From Fimbriiglobus sp043785105 (lineage in GTDB: Bacteria; Planctomycetota; Planctomycetia; Gemmatales; Gemmataceae): a stretch of 64,000 bases of DNA. The first letter of the stretch is position 1, and every line of letters starts with the position of its first letter. Made by a program: the position numbers and the translations under genes. Location of the stretch: NCBI GenBank assembly GCA_043785105.1, contig JAYVXO010000072.1, positions 1 through 64,000 of the forward strand, written 5' to 3'. Below the pieces are notes generated by a model. It was not told the DNA's origin and ran no database searches. It saw nothing but the letters and a program-made list of their open reading frames with translations. Below, in pieces: positions 7,149 through 15,414 of the stretch.

Positions 7149-7622
7149 ATGCGTTCGATCCTGATGACGGCTTGTGTACTCGCAATCGCCAGCAGTGGTT
7201 GTAAGAAGCCCGCGACGACGCCAACCACTGCGGCGGCACCGGCTCCTGCGCCATCAGGTGGGGGTGGCGGGGGGAATACGGGGTACATCTCCGGCGGTGG
7301 GGCCGCACAAAACGTGCGGCAAGCAGCCCGGCGGACGATCACGATCAACGACATGAAGACGCTGGGGCAGTTGATCGAAATCGACTTCACCCAGAACGGG
7401 AAGATGCCGGGGCTGAATGAAGTAAAAGAGTCGTTGAAACGCGATTCCCCGACGATCCTCGCGGCGATCAACGACGGCACAATTATCCTGTGTTGGACCG
7501 CCCAACACGAAGGCATTTGGGCTTACGAAATCGACGCGGACACCAAGGGTGGCATCGCCGTTGTGACCGGGACCGCAAGCCGGTACGACGCCGAACAAGT
7601 GAAAAAGTTGCTCGGGAAGTAA
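7149..7622 (+). CDS. hypothetical lipoprotein
   Basis: The 157-residue product has a short signal sequence ending in a lipobox-like IASSGC (Cys18), a Thr/Ala/Pro linker, a Gly run (about residues 37-42), and a conserved-looking C-terminal half (NDMKTLGQLIEIDFTQNGKMP, IILCWTAQHEGIWAYE). It lies 14 bases after nuoF, so it is probably co-transcribed. The C-terminal part resembles short secreted planctomycete proteins but no named family was recognised. Likely membrane-anchored. No reason to consider it a complex I subunit beyond position. Confidence 0.75.
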   Translation: MRSILMTACVLAIASSGCKKPATTPTTAAAPAPAPSGGGGGGNTGYISGGGAAQNVRQAARRTITINDMKTLGQLIEIDFTQNGKMPGLNEVKESLKRDSPTILAAINDGTIILCWTAQHEGIWAYEIDADTKGGIAVVTGTASRYDAEQVKKLLGK

Positions 7623-7669
7623 CAATTAAGATTATTCACCACACAGCGGTTGCGGACCGCGCGATTTTT

Positions 7670-8097
7670 ACCGCGAAGCGGTTACAGACAATAGCCAGGG
7701 TCGCGCTTCGCGCACCCTGGGAAATGTTGGTGTGTGAATTTTTACCGCGAAGCGGTTGCAGATAATAGCCCAGGGTCGCGCTTCGCGCACCCTGGGTAGA
7801 GTGCCGAGCAACACCCAGAACCCTGAAAGGGTTCCATTCCGTTAAAATTGGTCGAATGCAACCGCTTCGCGGTAGGGTCTTTTGGTGGAACCCACACCCA
7901 GGGTGCGCGAAGCGCGACCCTGGGCTATTGTCTGTAACCGCTTCGCGGTAGGAACCGACAACCCACACCCAGGGTGCGCGAAGCGCGACCCTGGGCTATT
8001 GTCTGCAACCGCTTCGCGGTAGGGTTTTTCGGTGGAACCGACACCCAGGGTGCGCGAAACGCGACCCTGGGCTATTGTCTGTAACCGCTTCGCGGTA
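7670..8097. repeat. REP-like array, five units in two orientations (family B)
   Basis: About 53-base units begin ACCGCGAAGCGGTT, continue CAGACAATAGCC, and end in a hairpin CAGGGTCGCGC...CACCCTG. Two plus copies lie at 7670-7721 and 7743-7796; three inverted copies at 7898-7950, 7968-8021 and 8044-8097; a half copy at about 7859-7873. The centre contains ACCCTGAAAGGGTT (about 7819-7833). Each unit holds two small palindromes, as in bacterial REP sequences. The whole stretch 7623-8124 has no gene. The same composite occurs at 30063-30264. Confidence 0.9.
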
Positions 8098-8124
8098 ACG
8101 ATGAGTTCGTATCAGGTTTGAACT

Positions 8125-9816
8125 ATGCCGACTGTTTTTGTCAACGATACGCCGGTCGAAATTGGCACCCAGAAGCTGAACTGCGTTCAAGTGGCGGAGT
8201 TGGCCGGGACGCACGTGCCGCACTACTGTTACCACCCGGCGCTCTCGATCGTGGCGTCGTGTCGGATGTGTTTGGTCGAAGTGGGCGAGTTGAAAGACGG
8301 CAAGGTGACGATGCAGCCGAAGGTGCTGCCCGGTTGTCAGACGCCCGTGAAAGACGGCATGGTCATCGTCACCGGGGATTACCTTAAGCGAGACAAAAGC
8401 TCGCCGACACTGGCCTACGACGCGAGTTACAAACCCGGCGATCGCGCCAAGAAATCGCAGGCGGACACGCTCGAAGGCTTGCTCGTCAACCATCCGCTCG
8501 ATTGCCCGGTGTGCGACAAGGCCGGCGAGTGCAAGCTGCAAGATTACAGCTACGAGTTTGGTCGATCCGAATCGCGGATGGTGGACCAAAAGAACACCCC
8601 GCCGAACAAGCCGGACATTTCCAGCAAGATCACGCTGTTCACCGATCGGTGCATCATGTGTAGCCGGTGCGTGCGGTTCACGCGGGAGATTTCCGGCACG
8701 GCGGAACTGACGATCACGAACCGGGGCCACCATTCGGAAATCGACGTGTTCCCCGGCATCCCGCTCGAAAACAAACTGGCGGGCAACGTCGTCGATCTGT
8801 GCCCGGTCGGGGCGCTCGGCAGCAAGGACTTCTTGTACACCCAACGAGTCTGGTATCTGAAGGATGTCGATGGCGTCTGTTCGGGGTGTAGCACCGGATG
8901 CAGCATTCATGTGGATGTCAACAAGGACATCGTGTACCGCCTGCGACCGCGTGAGAACCACGCCGCGCAAGGCTACTTCATGTGCGACGAGGGGCGGTGG
9001 GGCTACCACTACGCGAACTCGCGCGAGCGTATTTCTCGGGCGATGATGAAGGTGAACGGCGCGTTCCAACCGACGCCGTGGAACGAACTGTTGCCGAAGT
9101 TGAAAGCCGACCTCGCCGACGCCGTGAAGAAGAACGCTTCGGGCGTGGTGGTCGCACTGTCACCGTTCCTGACCGTCGAAGAAGCGTACCTGTACGCGGA
9201 CGCTTTCAAGGCGATGTCGAAGGCAGTGCGGTTGGTCTTGGGGCCGGTGCCAGTGACCGGGGACGACGACCACTACCCGAAGGACGTGAAGGGCCACGCG
9301 GTTCAGCCGACCAAGTTCACGATTCGTGCGGAGAAGTGCCCGAACCGCGCGGGGGTCGAAGCGGTGTTGAACCGGATGCAGGGGCAGTTGATCCGCTGGT
9401 CCGAAGTGGCGAGTCAGCCGATGACGGCGCTCGTGTTCATCGGCGGCTACCCGGACAAAGCAGTGGTCGAAACCGCGATCAGCGGGACGTTACCGGACCT
9501 CATCGTCGTTCAAGACTTGTTCCCGTCGGCGTTGTCGGCGGCGGCGAAGTACGTGTTGCCCGCAACGACATCGTTCGAGAAGGACGGCACGTTCGTGAAC
9601 CACGCGAGCTTGGCCCAGACGTTCCCCCGTGCCGTCACGCCGCCGAAGGAAGCCCGCACCGAGTTGCAACTGGCCTTCGACTTGTTGGGCCGCAAGGGGT
9701 TGGCCCAAGCGAGTGGTGTTCGCAAAGAATTGGCGAAGGTGTTGCCGACGTTGGCCCACTTGGCCGACGTGGTCCCAGCGCCGCAGGGCAAACGGCTCGA
9801 ACTGCAATTGGCTTAA
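8125..9816 (+). CDS. nuoG: NADH-quinone oxidoreductase subunit G (short form)
   Basis: 75-kDa-type iron-sulfur subunit of the NADH dehydrogenase module. The 563-residue product has an N-terminal 2Fe-2S ferredoxin domain (HYCYHPALSIVASCRMCLVE), the HPLDCPVCDKAGECKLQD motif, a 4Fe-4S cluster (DRCIMCSRCVRF), and a further cluster motif GVCSGCSTGCSIH, followed by a reduced molybdopterin-oxidoreductase-like domain. NuoG is often 680-900 residues, so the C-terminal domain is shortened here. ATG 8125 follows the repeat array; no strong ribosome site is visible. Nineteen bases separate it from nuoH. Confidence 0.93.
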   Translation: MPTVFVNDTPVEIGTQKLNCVQVAELAGTHVPHYCYHPALSIVASCRMCLVEVGELKDGKVTMQPKVLPGCQTPVKDGMVIVTGDYLKRDKSSPTLAYDASYKPGDRAKKSQADTLEGLLVNHPLDCPVCDKAGECKLQDYSYEFGRSESRMVDQKNTPPNKPDISSKITLFTDRCIMCSRCVRFTREISGTAELTITNRGHHSEIDVFPGIPLENKLAGNVVDLCPVGALGSKDFLYTQRVWYLKDVDGVCSGCSTGCSIHVDVNKDIVYRLRPRENHAAQGYFMCDEGRWGYHYANSRERISRAMMKVNGAFQPTPWNELLPKLKADLADAVKKNASGVVVALSPFLTVEEAYLYADAFKAMSKAVRLVLGPVPVTGDDDHYPKDVKGHAVQPTKFTIRAEKCPNRAGVEAVLNRMQGQLIRWSEVASQPMTALVFIGGYPDKAVVETAISGTLPDLIVVQDLFPSALSAAAKYVLPATTSFEKDGTFVNHASLAQTFPRAVTPPKEARTELQLAFDLLGRKGLAQASGVRKELAKVLPTLAHLADVVPAPQGKRLELQLA

Positions 9817-9835
9817 CGCCACGAGATCCCCACTG

Positions 9836-11062
9836 ATGCCAGAGTTCAATTGGATTTACACGGGCCTCATTGTCGCGGTGGTCATCGCCGGGATCATGGG
9901 CTACGTTGCGTACCTGATCCTGCTTGAACGCAAAGTCGCCGCGTGGGTGCAAGACCGTATCGGCCCCAACCGCGTCGGCCCGCTTGGGCTGTTGCAGCCG
10001 ATCGCCGACGGCGGCAAGATGTTCCTGAAGGAAGAAGTGATCCCGGCACACGTCGATAAAATCTTCTTCGTCCTCGCGCCGATCGTCGCCTTCAGCACAG
10101 CACTGATGGCCATCGCCGTGGTCCCACTCGGCAGCACCGTCGCCCCACCAGCGCCGCAACTTAACGTCGGGCAATTTGAGGCCGCACAAGCCGAGTACGC
10201 CGCGCACTACTCGTTCGTGATCGCGCCCGGCCTGGACATCGGTATTCTGTACTCGTTCGCCATCGGCTCGCTAGCCGTTTACGGCGTGATTCTGGCGGGG
10301 TGGTCGGCGAACAACAAATACTCGCTGCTCGGCGCCTTGCGGTCCTCTGCCCAGATCATCAGCTACGAAATCCCGCTTGGGATGAGCATCGTCGGCGTGG
10401 TGCTGTTCTGCGGCTCGTTGAACCTCGAAACCATCATCGCGTGGCAAGTGAACCACGGCTGGAATTTGGCCTATCAACCGCTGGCGTTCCTGCTGTTCAT
10501 GACTAGTGTGTACGCGGAGTGCAACCGGCTGCCGTTCGACCTGCCGGAAGCGGAGCAAGAACTCGTGGGCGGCTACCACACCGAATACTCCAACAGCATG
10601 AAACTCGGCCTAATGCTACTCGCCGAGTACGCCCACATGATTACGACCAGCTTCCTGATGTCGATCGTCTTCCTCGGCGGTTGGAGTTTATTCGGGCTGG
10701 AAAATCTCATCACCGATCCCATCGGCGCGGCCATCGTGAAGCTCGTGATCCTCGGCAGCAAGATGTCCGCGTTCGTGTTCCTGTACCTGCTGGTCCGCTG
10801 GACGATCCCCCGCTTCCGGTTCGACCAACTGATGAGCTTGGCGTGGAAGGTGATGATGCCGCTGGCCCTCTTGAACCTCGTCGCCTGCATGGTCGTGAAG
10901 CAATTCGGAATCACGCCGTGGGCGATGACGGGTGTCTCGGTGCTGCTGTTCCTGGGCAGCGGGTTGATCGCGCTGAAGTCGGGCGGCCCGGACAATCGCG
11001 CGAAGAAGTTGAAGAACCCCTACCCGCCGGGACTGCCTGCGGGTGTGACGTATGCAAGCTAA
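9836..11062 (+). CDS. nuoH: NADH-quinone oxidoreductase subunit H
   Basis: Membrane subunit at the junction of the arms, contributing to the quinone chamber. The 408-residue product has eight or nine hydrophobic segments and the signatures LERKVAAWVQDRIGPNRVGP, LQPIADGGKMFLKEE and ECNRLPFDLPEAEQELVGGY. ATG 9836 gives the normal N-terminus; a longer reading frame from 9629 is overlap with nuoG. Slightly longer than the usual 320-350 residues, mostly from a loop near residues 95-130. A perfect palindrome follows before nuoI. Confidence 0.96.
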   Translation: MPEFNWIYTGLIVAVVIAGIMGYVAYLILLERKVAAWVQDRIGPNRVGPLGLLQPIADGGKMFLKEEVIPAHVDKIFFVLAPIVAFSTALMAIAVVPLGSTVAPPAPQLNVGQFEAAQAEYAAHYSFVIAPGLDIGILYSFAIGSLAVYGVILAGWSANNKYSLLGALRSSAQIISYEIPLGMSIVGVVLFCGSLNLETIIAWQVNHGWNLAYQPLAFLLFMTSVYAECNRLPFDLPEAEQELVGGYHTEYSNSMKLGLMLLAEYAHMITTSFLMSIVFLGGWSLFGLENLITDPIGAAIVKLVILGSKMSAFVFLYLLVRWTIPRFRFDQLMSLAWKVMMPLALLNLVACMVVKQFGITPWAMTGVSVLLFLGSGLIALKSGGPDNRAKKLKNPYPPGLPAGVTYAS

Positions 11063-11083
11063 GCCAGCCAAAGCCCACCAATC

Positions 11084-11113
11084 AAAGCCCATTGACGATC
11101 GTCAATGGGCTTT
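11084..11113. terminator. 30-base perfect palindrome between nuoH and nuoI
   Basis: AAAGCCCATTGAC (11084-11096), GATC, then GTCAATGGGCTTT (11101-11113). The stem can form a strong hairpin, but only a short T run follows, so it may attenuate transcription or stabilise upstream message rather than stop it fully. The nuoI ribosome site (GGGGA, 11116-11120) lies just after it. Confidence 0.6.
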
Positions 11114-11127
11114 CAGGGGATACCGAC

Positions 11128-11691
11128 ATGCCGATCGCGGAAAAAGACGTGAAGTGGGTCGAGGAGCCGAAGTTGGGGCTGTTCGCGCAGTTGTACTTGC
11201 CCATCGTCATGGACGGGTTGAAGACGACTGTCACGCACATGTTCCAAAAGAAAGTGACCGAGCAGTACCCGGAACAAGAGCCGACGATGGTGCCGAACTA
11301 TCGCGGCGTGCATCGGCTGAACCGGGACGCGGAAAATCGGGTCAAGTGCGTGGCGTGTTACATGTGCGCGACCGCGTGCCCCGCCCACTGCATCGACATC
11401 GTCGCGGCCCCGGCGCCCGCGAGTTGGACCGACCGCGAGAAGTACCCCGAGACGTTCGTGATCGACGAACTCCGGTGTATCTACTGTGGCATGTGCGAAG
11501 AAGCCTGCCCCGTAGATGCGATCGAACTCACGACGCTGTACGACCTGACGGGACTGAGCCGCGAGCAGTTGATCTTCGACAAGGAAAAGCTGCTCAGCGT
11601 GTTCGACATCACGACAAAGGCAGGCACCGACCCGGTGCGAACACAGTCCGGTCGCTTCGGCCCCGCGTCCGAAGCGCCACCGCTGAAGTGA
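11128..11691 (+). CDS. nuoI: NADH-quinone oxidoreductase subunit I
   Basis: Ferredoxin-like subunit carrying 4Fe-4S clusters N6a and N6b in the peripheral arm. The 187-residue product has two cysteine quartets: KCVACYMCATACPAHCIDI (about residue 75) and CIYCGMCEEACPVDAIEL (about residue 115). ATG 11128 is preceded by GGGGA; the much longer frame starting at 10519 is an artefact of open reading through nuoH. The hairpin upstream and a CACAGAGG repeat downstream isolate it from nuoH and nuoJ. Confidence 0.96.
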   Translation: MPIAEKDVKWVEEPKLGLFAQLYLPIVMDGLKTTVTHMFQKKVTEQYPEQEPTMVPNYRGVHRLNRDAENRVKCVACYMCATACPAHCIDIVAAPAPASWTDREKYPETFVIDELRCIYCGMCEEACPVDAIELTTLYDLTGLSREQLIFDKEKLLSVFDITTKAGTDPVRTQSGRFGPASEAPPLK

Positions 11692-11701
11692 ATTGAAGCA
11701 G

Positions 11702-11798
11702 GATTTCACCACAGAGGGCACAGAGAGCCACAGAGTAAAATCAAAGTACATGTTTTGGATTTCTTCTCCGTGGCTCTCTGTGCCCTCTGTGGTGAATC
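11702..11798. repeat. inverted-repeat element, CACAGAGG family (copy A2)
   Basis: Left arm TTTCACCACAGAGGGCACAG and right arm CTGTGCCCTCTGTGGTGAAT enclose a short AT-rich centre. It sits between nuoI and nuoJ. A further CCTGCGAAGCGGTTCA at about 11852-11867 looks like a decayed end of a family B unit just upstream of nuoJ. Confidence 0.88.
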
Positions 11799-11873
11799 TC
11801 TTGGGCTGTGTCTGTAACTTGCCGACCTCATATAGATAATTCGTCCCCCTACCTGCGAAGCGGTTCACTCGTG

Positions 11874-12986
11874 ATGTTACTTTTTGCCGCCCTGACTGCC
11901 GAACAGACGGCTGCCGCTGAAATTGCGGTGGCGGTCGTGCTGGGCACGCTCGGGTTGTCTTTGCTGCTACCGCGACCCCAAGGGCGGTCGGTGCTGTTTG
12001 GTACGTTCTTTAGCATTGCGGCACTGGCGGTGCTGGCGGGGTTTTTGCTGACGACGTTTGCCAACCCGACCTCCGATGAGATTGCGCAAGGGCTGTTCTG
12101 GTTGTTCACCACGGGTGCGGTGGTTTTCGGCACGATGCTCGTGACGCAAGCCAACCCCGGTCGCGGTGCGATGGCGTTTGCGTTCGTGATCCTGTGTACG
12201 TGCGGGCTGTTCCTGTTGCTCGCGGCGCCGTTCTTGATGGCCGCGACGATCATCATTTACGCCGGTGCGATTATCGTGACGTTCTTGTTCGTGCTGATGT
12301 TGTCGCACGCCAAGGGGCCGTCCGACGAGAACGACCGGAGCCGGGAACCGTTCCTCGGTAGCCTGGCCGGGTTCGCGTTCACCGGGCTGGTGCTGTTCAC
12401 GCTGTACCTGAGTTCACCGGCGACGGATACAACGGCGACCGAAAAACTGCTTCCGAGTGCGATCACGAGTGACGACCGCAGGTTGTTGCTTCAAGCCGCA
12501 GCGGATTTGAAATTCGCCGCTTCCCAGGAGACGAGCCACAAAGACATCCTGAACCAAGCCAAATTAGCCCAGGTGAAACTGGCAACGGTCGTCGGCCGTT
12601 CGCCCGGCGAGGCGGTCAGCGTGACGGGTTCGCAACGACCGTTGCAGGAGCGACTGAAGTTCGCCGAGACCGACGCCCGCACGAAGGGCATCATCGACCA
12701 AGCGGATCGGTTGAAGCTGTCCAAGAAATTCGTGATGGACAAACTGGTCGCGTTGCAGCAAAAGCCGGATTCGGACCTGACAGAAGTGAAATCGGACCTC
12801 ACCAAGCTGCGCGAGGACACGTTGGTTCTCGCGGGTCGGTCGTTGCTCCCGGCCCGGAACGTGTCGGCGATTGGGTTGGCGTTGTACTCCGAACATCTGA
12901 TTGCTGTGGAACTGGCGGGAACGTTGTTGCTTGTGGCAACGATCGGTGCCGTGGCGATTGCGGGCCGCAAAGGGGTGAAGGCGTGA
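11874..12986 (+). CDS. nuoJ: NADH-quinone oxidoreductase subunit J with large insertion
   Basis: Membrane subunit of complex I. The 370-residue product has four N-terminal hydrophobic segments including the conserved IIIYAGAIIVTFLFVLML (about residues 126-143) and a last one GLALYSEHLIAVELAGTLLL (about 334-353). NuoJ is normally 160-200 residues; here about 150 hydrophilic, helix-rich residues (about 183-330) separate the fourth and fifth helices. ATG 11874 (or GTG 11871) gives a natural N-terminus; no clear ribosome site. The end overlaps nuoK by four bases. The insert's function is unknown. Confidence 0.9.
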   Translation: MLLFAALTAEQTAAAEIAVAVVLGTLGLSLLLPRPQGRSVLFGTFFSIAALAVLAGFLLTTFANPTSDEIAQGLFWLFTTGAVVFGTMLVTQANPGRGAMAFAFVILCTCGLFLLLAAPFLMAATIIIYAGAIIVTFLFVLMLSHAKGPSDENDRSREPFLGSLAGFAFTGLVLFTLYLSSPATDTTATEKLLPSAITSDDRRLLLQAAADLKFAASQETSHKDILNQAKLAQVKLATVVGRSPGEAVSVTGSQRPLQERLKFAETDARTKGIIDQADRLKLSKKFVMDKLVALQQKPDSDLTEVKSDLTKLREDTLVLAGRSLLPARNVSAIGLALYSEHLIAVELAGTLLLVATIGAVAIAGRKGVKA

Positions 12987-13420
12987 TTTCGCTGTGGCAT
13001 TATCTCGCGGTCGGCGCCGTGTTGTTCGGGTTGGGGCTGGTCGGCTTCCTGACCCGGCGGAACCTCATCACGATGTTCCTGTGCGCGGAAATGATGCTGC
13101 AAGGCGTGGTGCTAAACTTCCTCTCCTTCGGCCAATACCACGGCCACATCGGTGGGCAGATTTTCGCGCTGTTCATCATCACGGTGGCTGCGTGTGAAGC
13201 CGGGTTGGCGCTCGCGTTGTTCCTGACGCTGTACCGGCAAGGCAAGACGCTAGACTCCGGGGATTGGCAAAGCGTCCGCGAAGCCGGCATCCCGGCGACG
13301 GTTGATTCCGAACCGTTGCGAACGGTCGTGGAAGAACCGGACCCCGTGTTGACCCCGGCCGGCCGACGCCCGGTTATTAGCGCAGAGATAGTTAGCGCAG
13401 AGGAGACCGCCGGTGTTTGA
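12983..13420 (+). CDS. nuoK: NADH-quinone oxidoreductase subunit K with C-terminal extension
   Basis: Small MrpC-like proton-channel subunit. The 145-residue product has three transmembrane helices and the two buried glutamates needed for pumping, Glu36 in FLCAEMMLQG and Glu72 in AACEAGLALAL. The family is usually about 100 residues; a hydrophilic tail of some 55 residues (from about 90) is extra. GTG 12983 overlaps the nuoJ stop, and the 3' end overlaps nuoL by eight bases, so J, K and L are translationally coupled. Confidence 0.94.
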   Translation: MISLWHYLAVGAVLFGLGLVGFLTRRNLITMFLCAEMMLQGVVLNFLSFGQYHGHIGGQIFALFIITVAACEAGLALALFLTLYRQGKTLDSGDWQSVREAGIPATVDSEPLRTVVEEPDPVLTPAGRRPVISAEIVSAEETAGV

Positions 13421-15407
13421 ACTTGGACCGGCCTCCCTGGCCCTGATCGCCCTCGGGTTACCGCTGATCGCCGCTGTTCTGGCCACGCTGCTTGGCACGA
13501 ATTCCAAGCTCGCAAAACTGGCGCACGTCCCGACGATCCTCGCCTTCGCGGGTTCGTCGGTGTTGGCGCTGTTCGTGTTGGCCGCCGTGGTGCAAGATCA
13601 CGGCCCGAAAGTCGCCTTCGCGTCCGAAGCCGTCACCTGGTTCTCGGTCGGGAACTTTACCGCGACGTACTCCATTACCGTCGATCCGCTCTCGGCAATC
13701 ATGCTAGCCACAGTGACGTTCGTGGCGACGTGGATTGCGATCTTCTCCGCGTCGTACATGCGCGGTGACGCCGGGTTCGCGCGCTACTTCGCCATGATGA
13801 GCCTGTTCGTCTTTGCGATGTGTCTGCTGGTGCTGGCGAACAACTTCCTGCTACTGGTCGCGGGCTGGGAAGGCGTCGGGCTGTGTAGCTATTTGCTCGT
13901 CGGCTACTACTACGCGAAACCGTCCGCCGCTGCTGCTGCCCGAAAAGCGTTCCTGGTGACACGCCTCGGCGATGTCGGCATGATCCTGGGGATTTTTCTG
14001 CTCTGGTCGATTGGCGGTTACCAGACGAACTTCGACGACCTGTTCCGGTACATCGCCACTCACCCCGACACGCACGGGCAACTGACGCTTGCTTGTTTAC
14101 TGCTGTTCTGTGGTGCGGTCGGGAAGTCGGCGCAAATACCGCTGTACGTCTGGCTGCCGGACGCGATGGAAGGGCCGACGCCGGTGTCTGCGCTCATTCA
14201 CGCGGCCACGATGGTTACGGCAGGCGTCTACCTGTTGGCACGCTGCGCGCCGTTGTTTGTCCTTGCACCAAACGCGCAACTCGTGGTCTCCCTCATCGGC
14301 GGTAGTACCGCGTTCCTGGCAGCGTTCTTGGCACTCGCTCAAAACGACCTCAAACGAGTCTTGGCGTACTCGACCGTCAGCCAACTCGGCTTCATGTTCA
14401 TGGCACTGGGCACGGGCGGGGTGATTGCCCCGAGCTTGGCCGTCACTGCCGCGATTTTCCACTTGTTTACCCATGCGTTCTTCAAAGCACTGCTGTTCCT
14501 CGGTTCCGGCTCCGTGATGCACGCGATGGGCAACGTCATCGACATGCGCAAGTTCGGCGGCCTCCGCAAAGTCATGCCGATTACGAACCTGACGTTCCTC
14601 GCCGGTTCCGCCGCACTCGCCGGTGTGCCACTGCTATCCGGGTTCTGGAGCAAGGACCAGATTCTCGACACGCTGTTCGAGTCCGCAGAAGCCGGGCATC
14701 GCAACAGTGCTGGCTACTTGGTCGTGCTGGGCATCGCCATGTTCACCGCCGGGCTGACCGCGTTCTACACGTTCCGGGCGTACTTCCTGACGTTCTGGGG
14801 CGCCGAGAAAATTCCGCACGAGGCCCACGGCCACGCGCATGAATCCCCGAAAATGATGCTCGTGCCGCTCGTGGTGCTGGCCATCGGCGCGTTGGGAATC
14901 GGGCTGGCCGTCGAGCCGGTTACGAACGGCTTCAGCCACCTGCTTGCCAAGACGCCGAGCTTGATCTTGGCGAACGAACTGACGAAATTACCCGGCGGCA
15001 AGTCGGTCGGCATTGCCCCACACCCGCACTTCAACTACGCCATCGCCGGCATCAGCAGTGGCATTGCCTTGCTAGGCGTGTTGCTAGCGTGGCGGCAGTA
15101 CGGCAAGGGCGGACCCGAAGAAATTCCGGTGGGGCTGCACGGTGTTTTTGCGCTGTCCCGCAACAAGCTGTTCGTGGACGAGTTCTATTACGCCTTGATC
15201 GTCAAGCCCGCCGAAATCCTGGCGACCGGGCTACGGCAATACGACGTGGTGCTGGATGCGTCCGCGCGGCTCATCAGTACCCTGCCCCGGTTCTTGGCAG
15301 CCGTACTCCGACCGTTACAAAACGGGTTGGTTCAGTTTTACGCACTCGGCATGGTGTTGGGGTTGGCCGTGTTCCTGACCGTCGTCGTGTTCCGCTCAAC
15401 CCGCTGA
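13413..15407 (+). CDS. nuoL: NADH-quinone oxidoreductase subunit L
   Basis: Largest antiporter-like proton-pumping subunit, with the long lateral helix along the membrane arm. The 664-residue product is highly hydrophobic and contains VAGWEGVGLCSYLLVGYYY (glutamate of the channel), PLYVWLPDAMEGPTPVSALI HAATM, AFLALAQNDLKRVLAYSTVSQLG and a C-terminal DEFYY region before the last helices. GTG 13413 overlaps nuoK. Length is normal for the family (600-680). It is seven bases from nuoM. Confidence 0.96.
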   Translation: MFELGPASLALIALGLPLIAAVLATLLGTNSKLAKLAHVPTILAFAGSSVLALFVLAAVVQDHGPKVAFASEAVTWFSVGNFTATYSITVDPLSAIMLATVTFVATWIAIFSASYMRGDAGFARYFAMMSLFVFAMCLLVLANNFLLLVAGWEGVGLCSYLLVGYYYAKPSAAAAARKAFLVTRLGDVGMILGIFLLWSIGGYQTNFDDLFRYIATHPDTHGQLTLACLLLFCGAVGKSAQIPLYVWLPDAMEGPTPVSALIHAATMVTAGVYLLARCAPLFVLAPNAQLVVSLIGGSTAFLAAFLALAQNDLKRVLAYSTVSQLGFMFMALGTGGVIAPSLAVTAAIFHLFTHAFFKALLFLGSGSVMHAMGNVIDMRKFGGLRKVMPITNLTFLAGSAALAGVPLLSGFWSKDQILDTLFESAEAGHRNSAGYLVVLGIAMFTAGLTAFYTFRAYFLTFWGAEKIPHEAHGHAHESPKMMLVPLVVLAIGALGIGLAVEPVTNGFSHLLAKTPSLILANELTKLPGGKSVGIAPHPHFNYAIAGISSGIALLGVLLAWRQYGKGGPEEIPVGLHGVFALSRNKLFVDEFYYALIVKPAEILATGLRQYDVVLDASARLISTLPRFLAAVLRPLQNGLVQFYALGMVLGLAVFLTVVVFRSTR

Positions 15408-15414
15408 GGCACCC

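Noticed and set aside
7670..8097. Possible CRISPR array
   Set aside because: The units occur in both orientations with uneven spacing and contain internal hairpins, and the intervening sequences are not unique spacers of constant length. No cas genes are near (VapD is only Cas2-like in fold).
10519..11691. Long form of NuoI
   Set aside because: The extra N-terminal part is an out-of-frame reading of nuoH and a hairpin; ATG 11128 has a ribosome site and gives the normal NuoI size.
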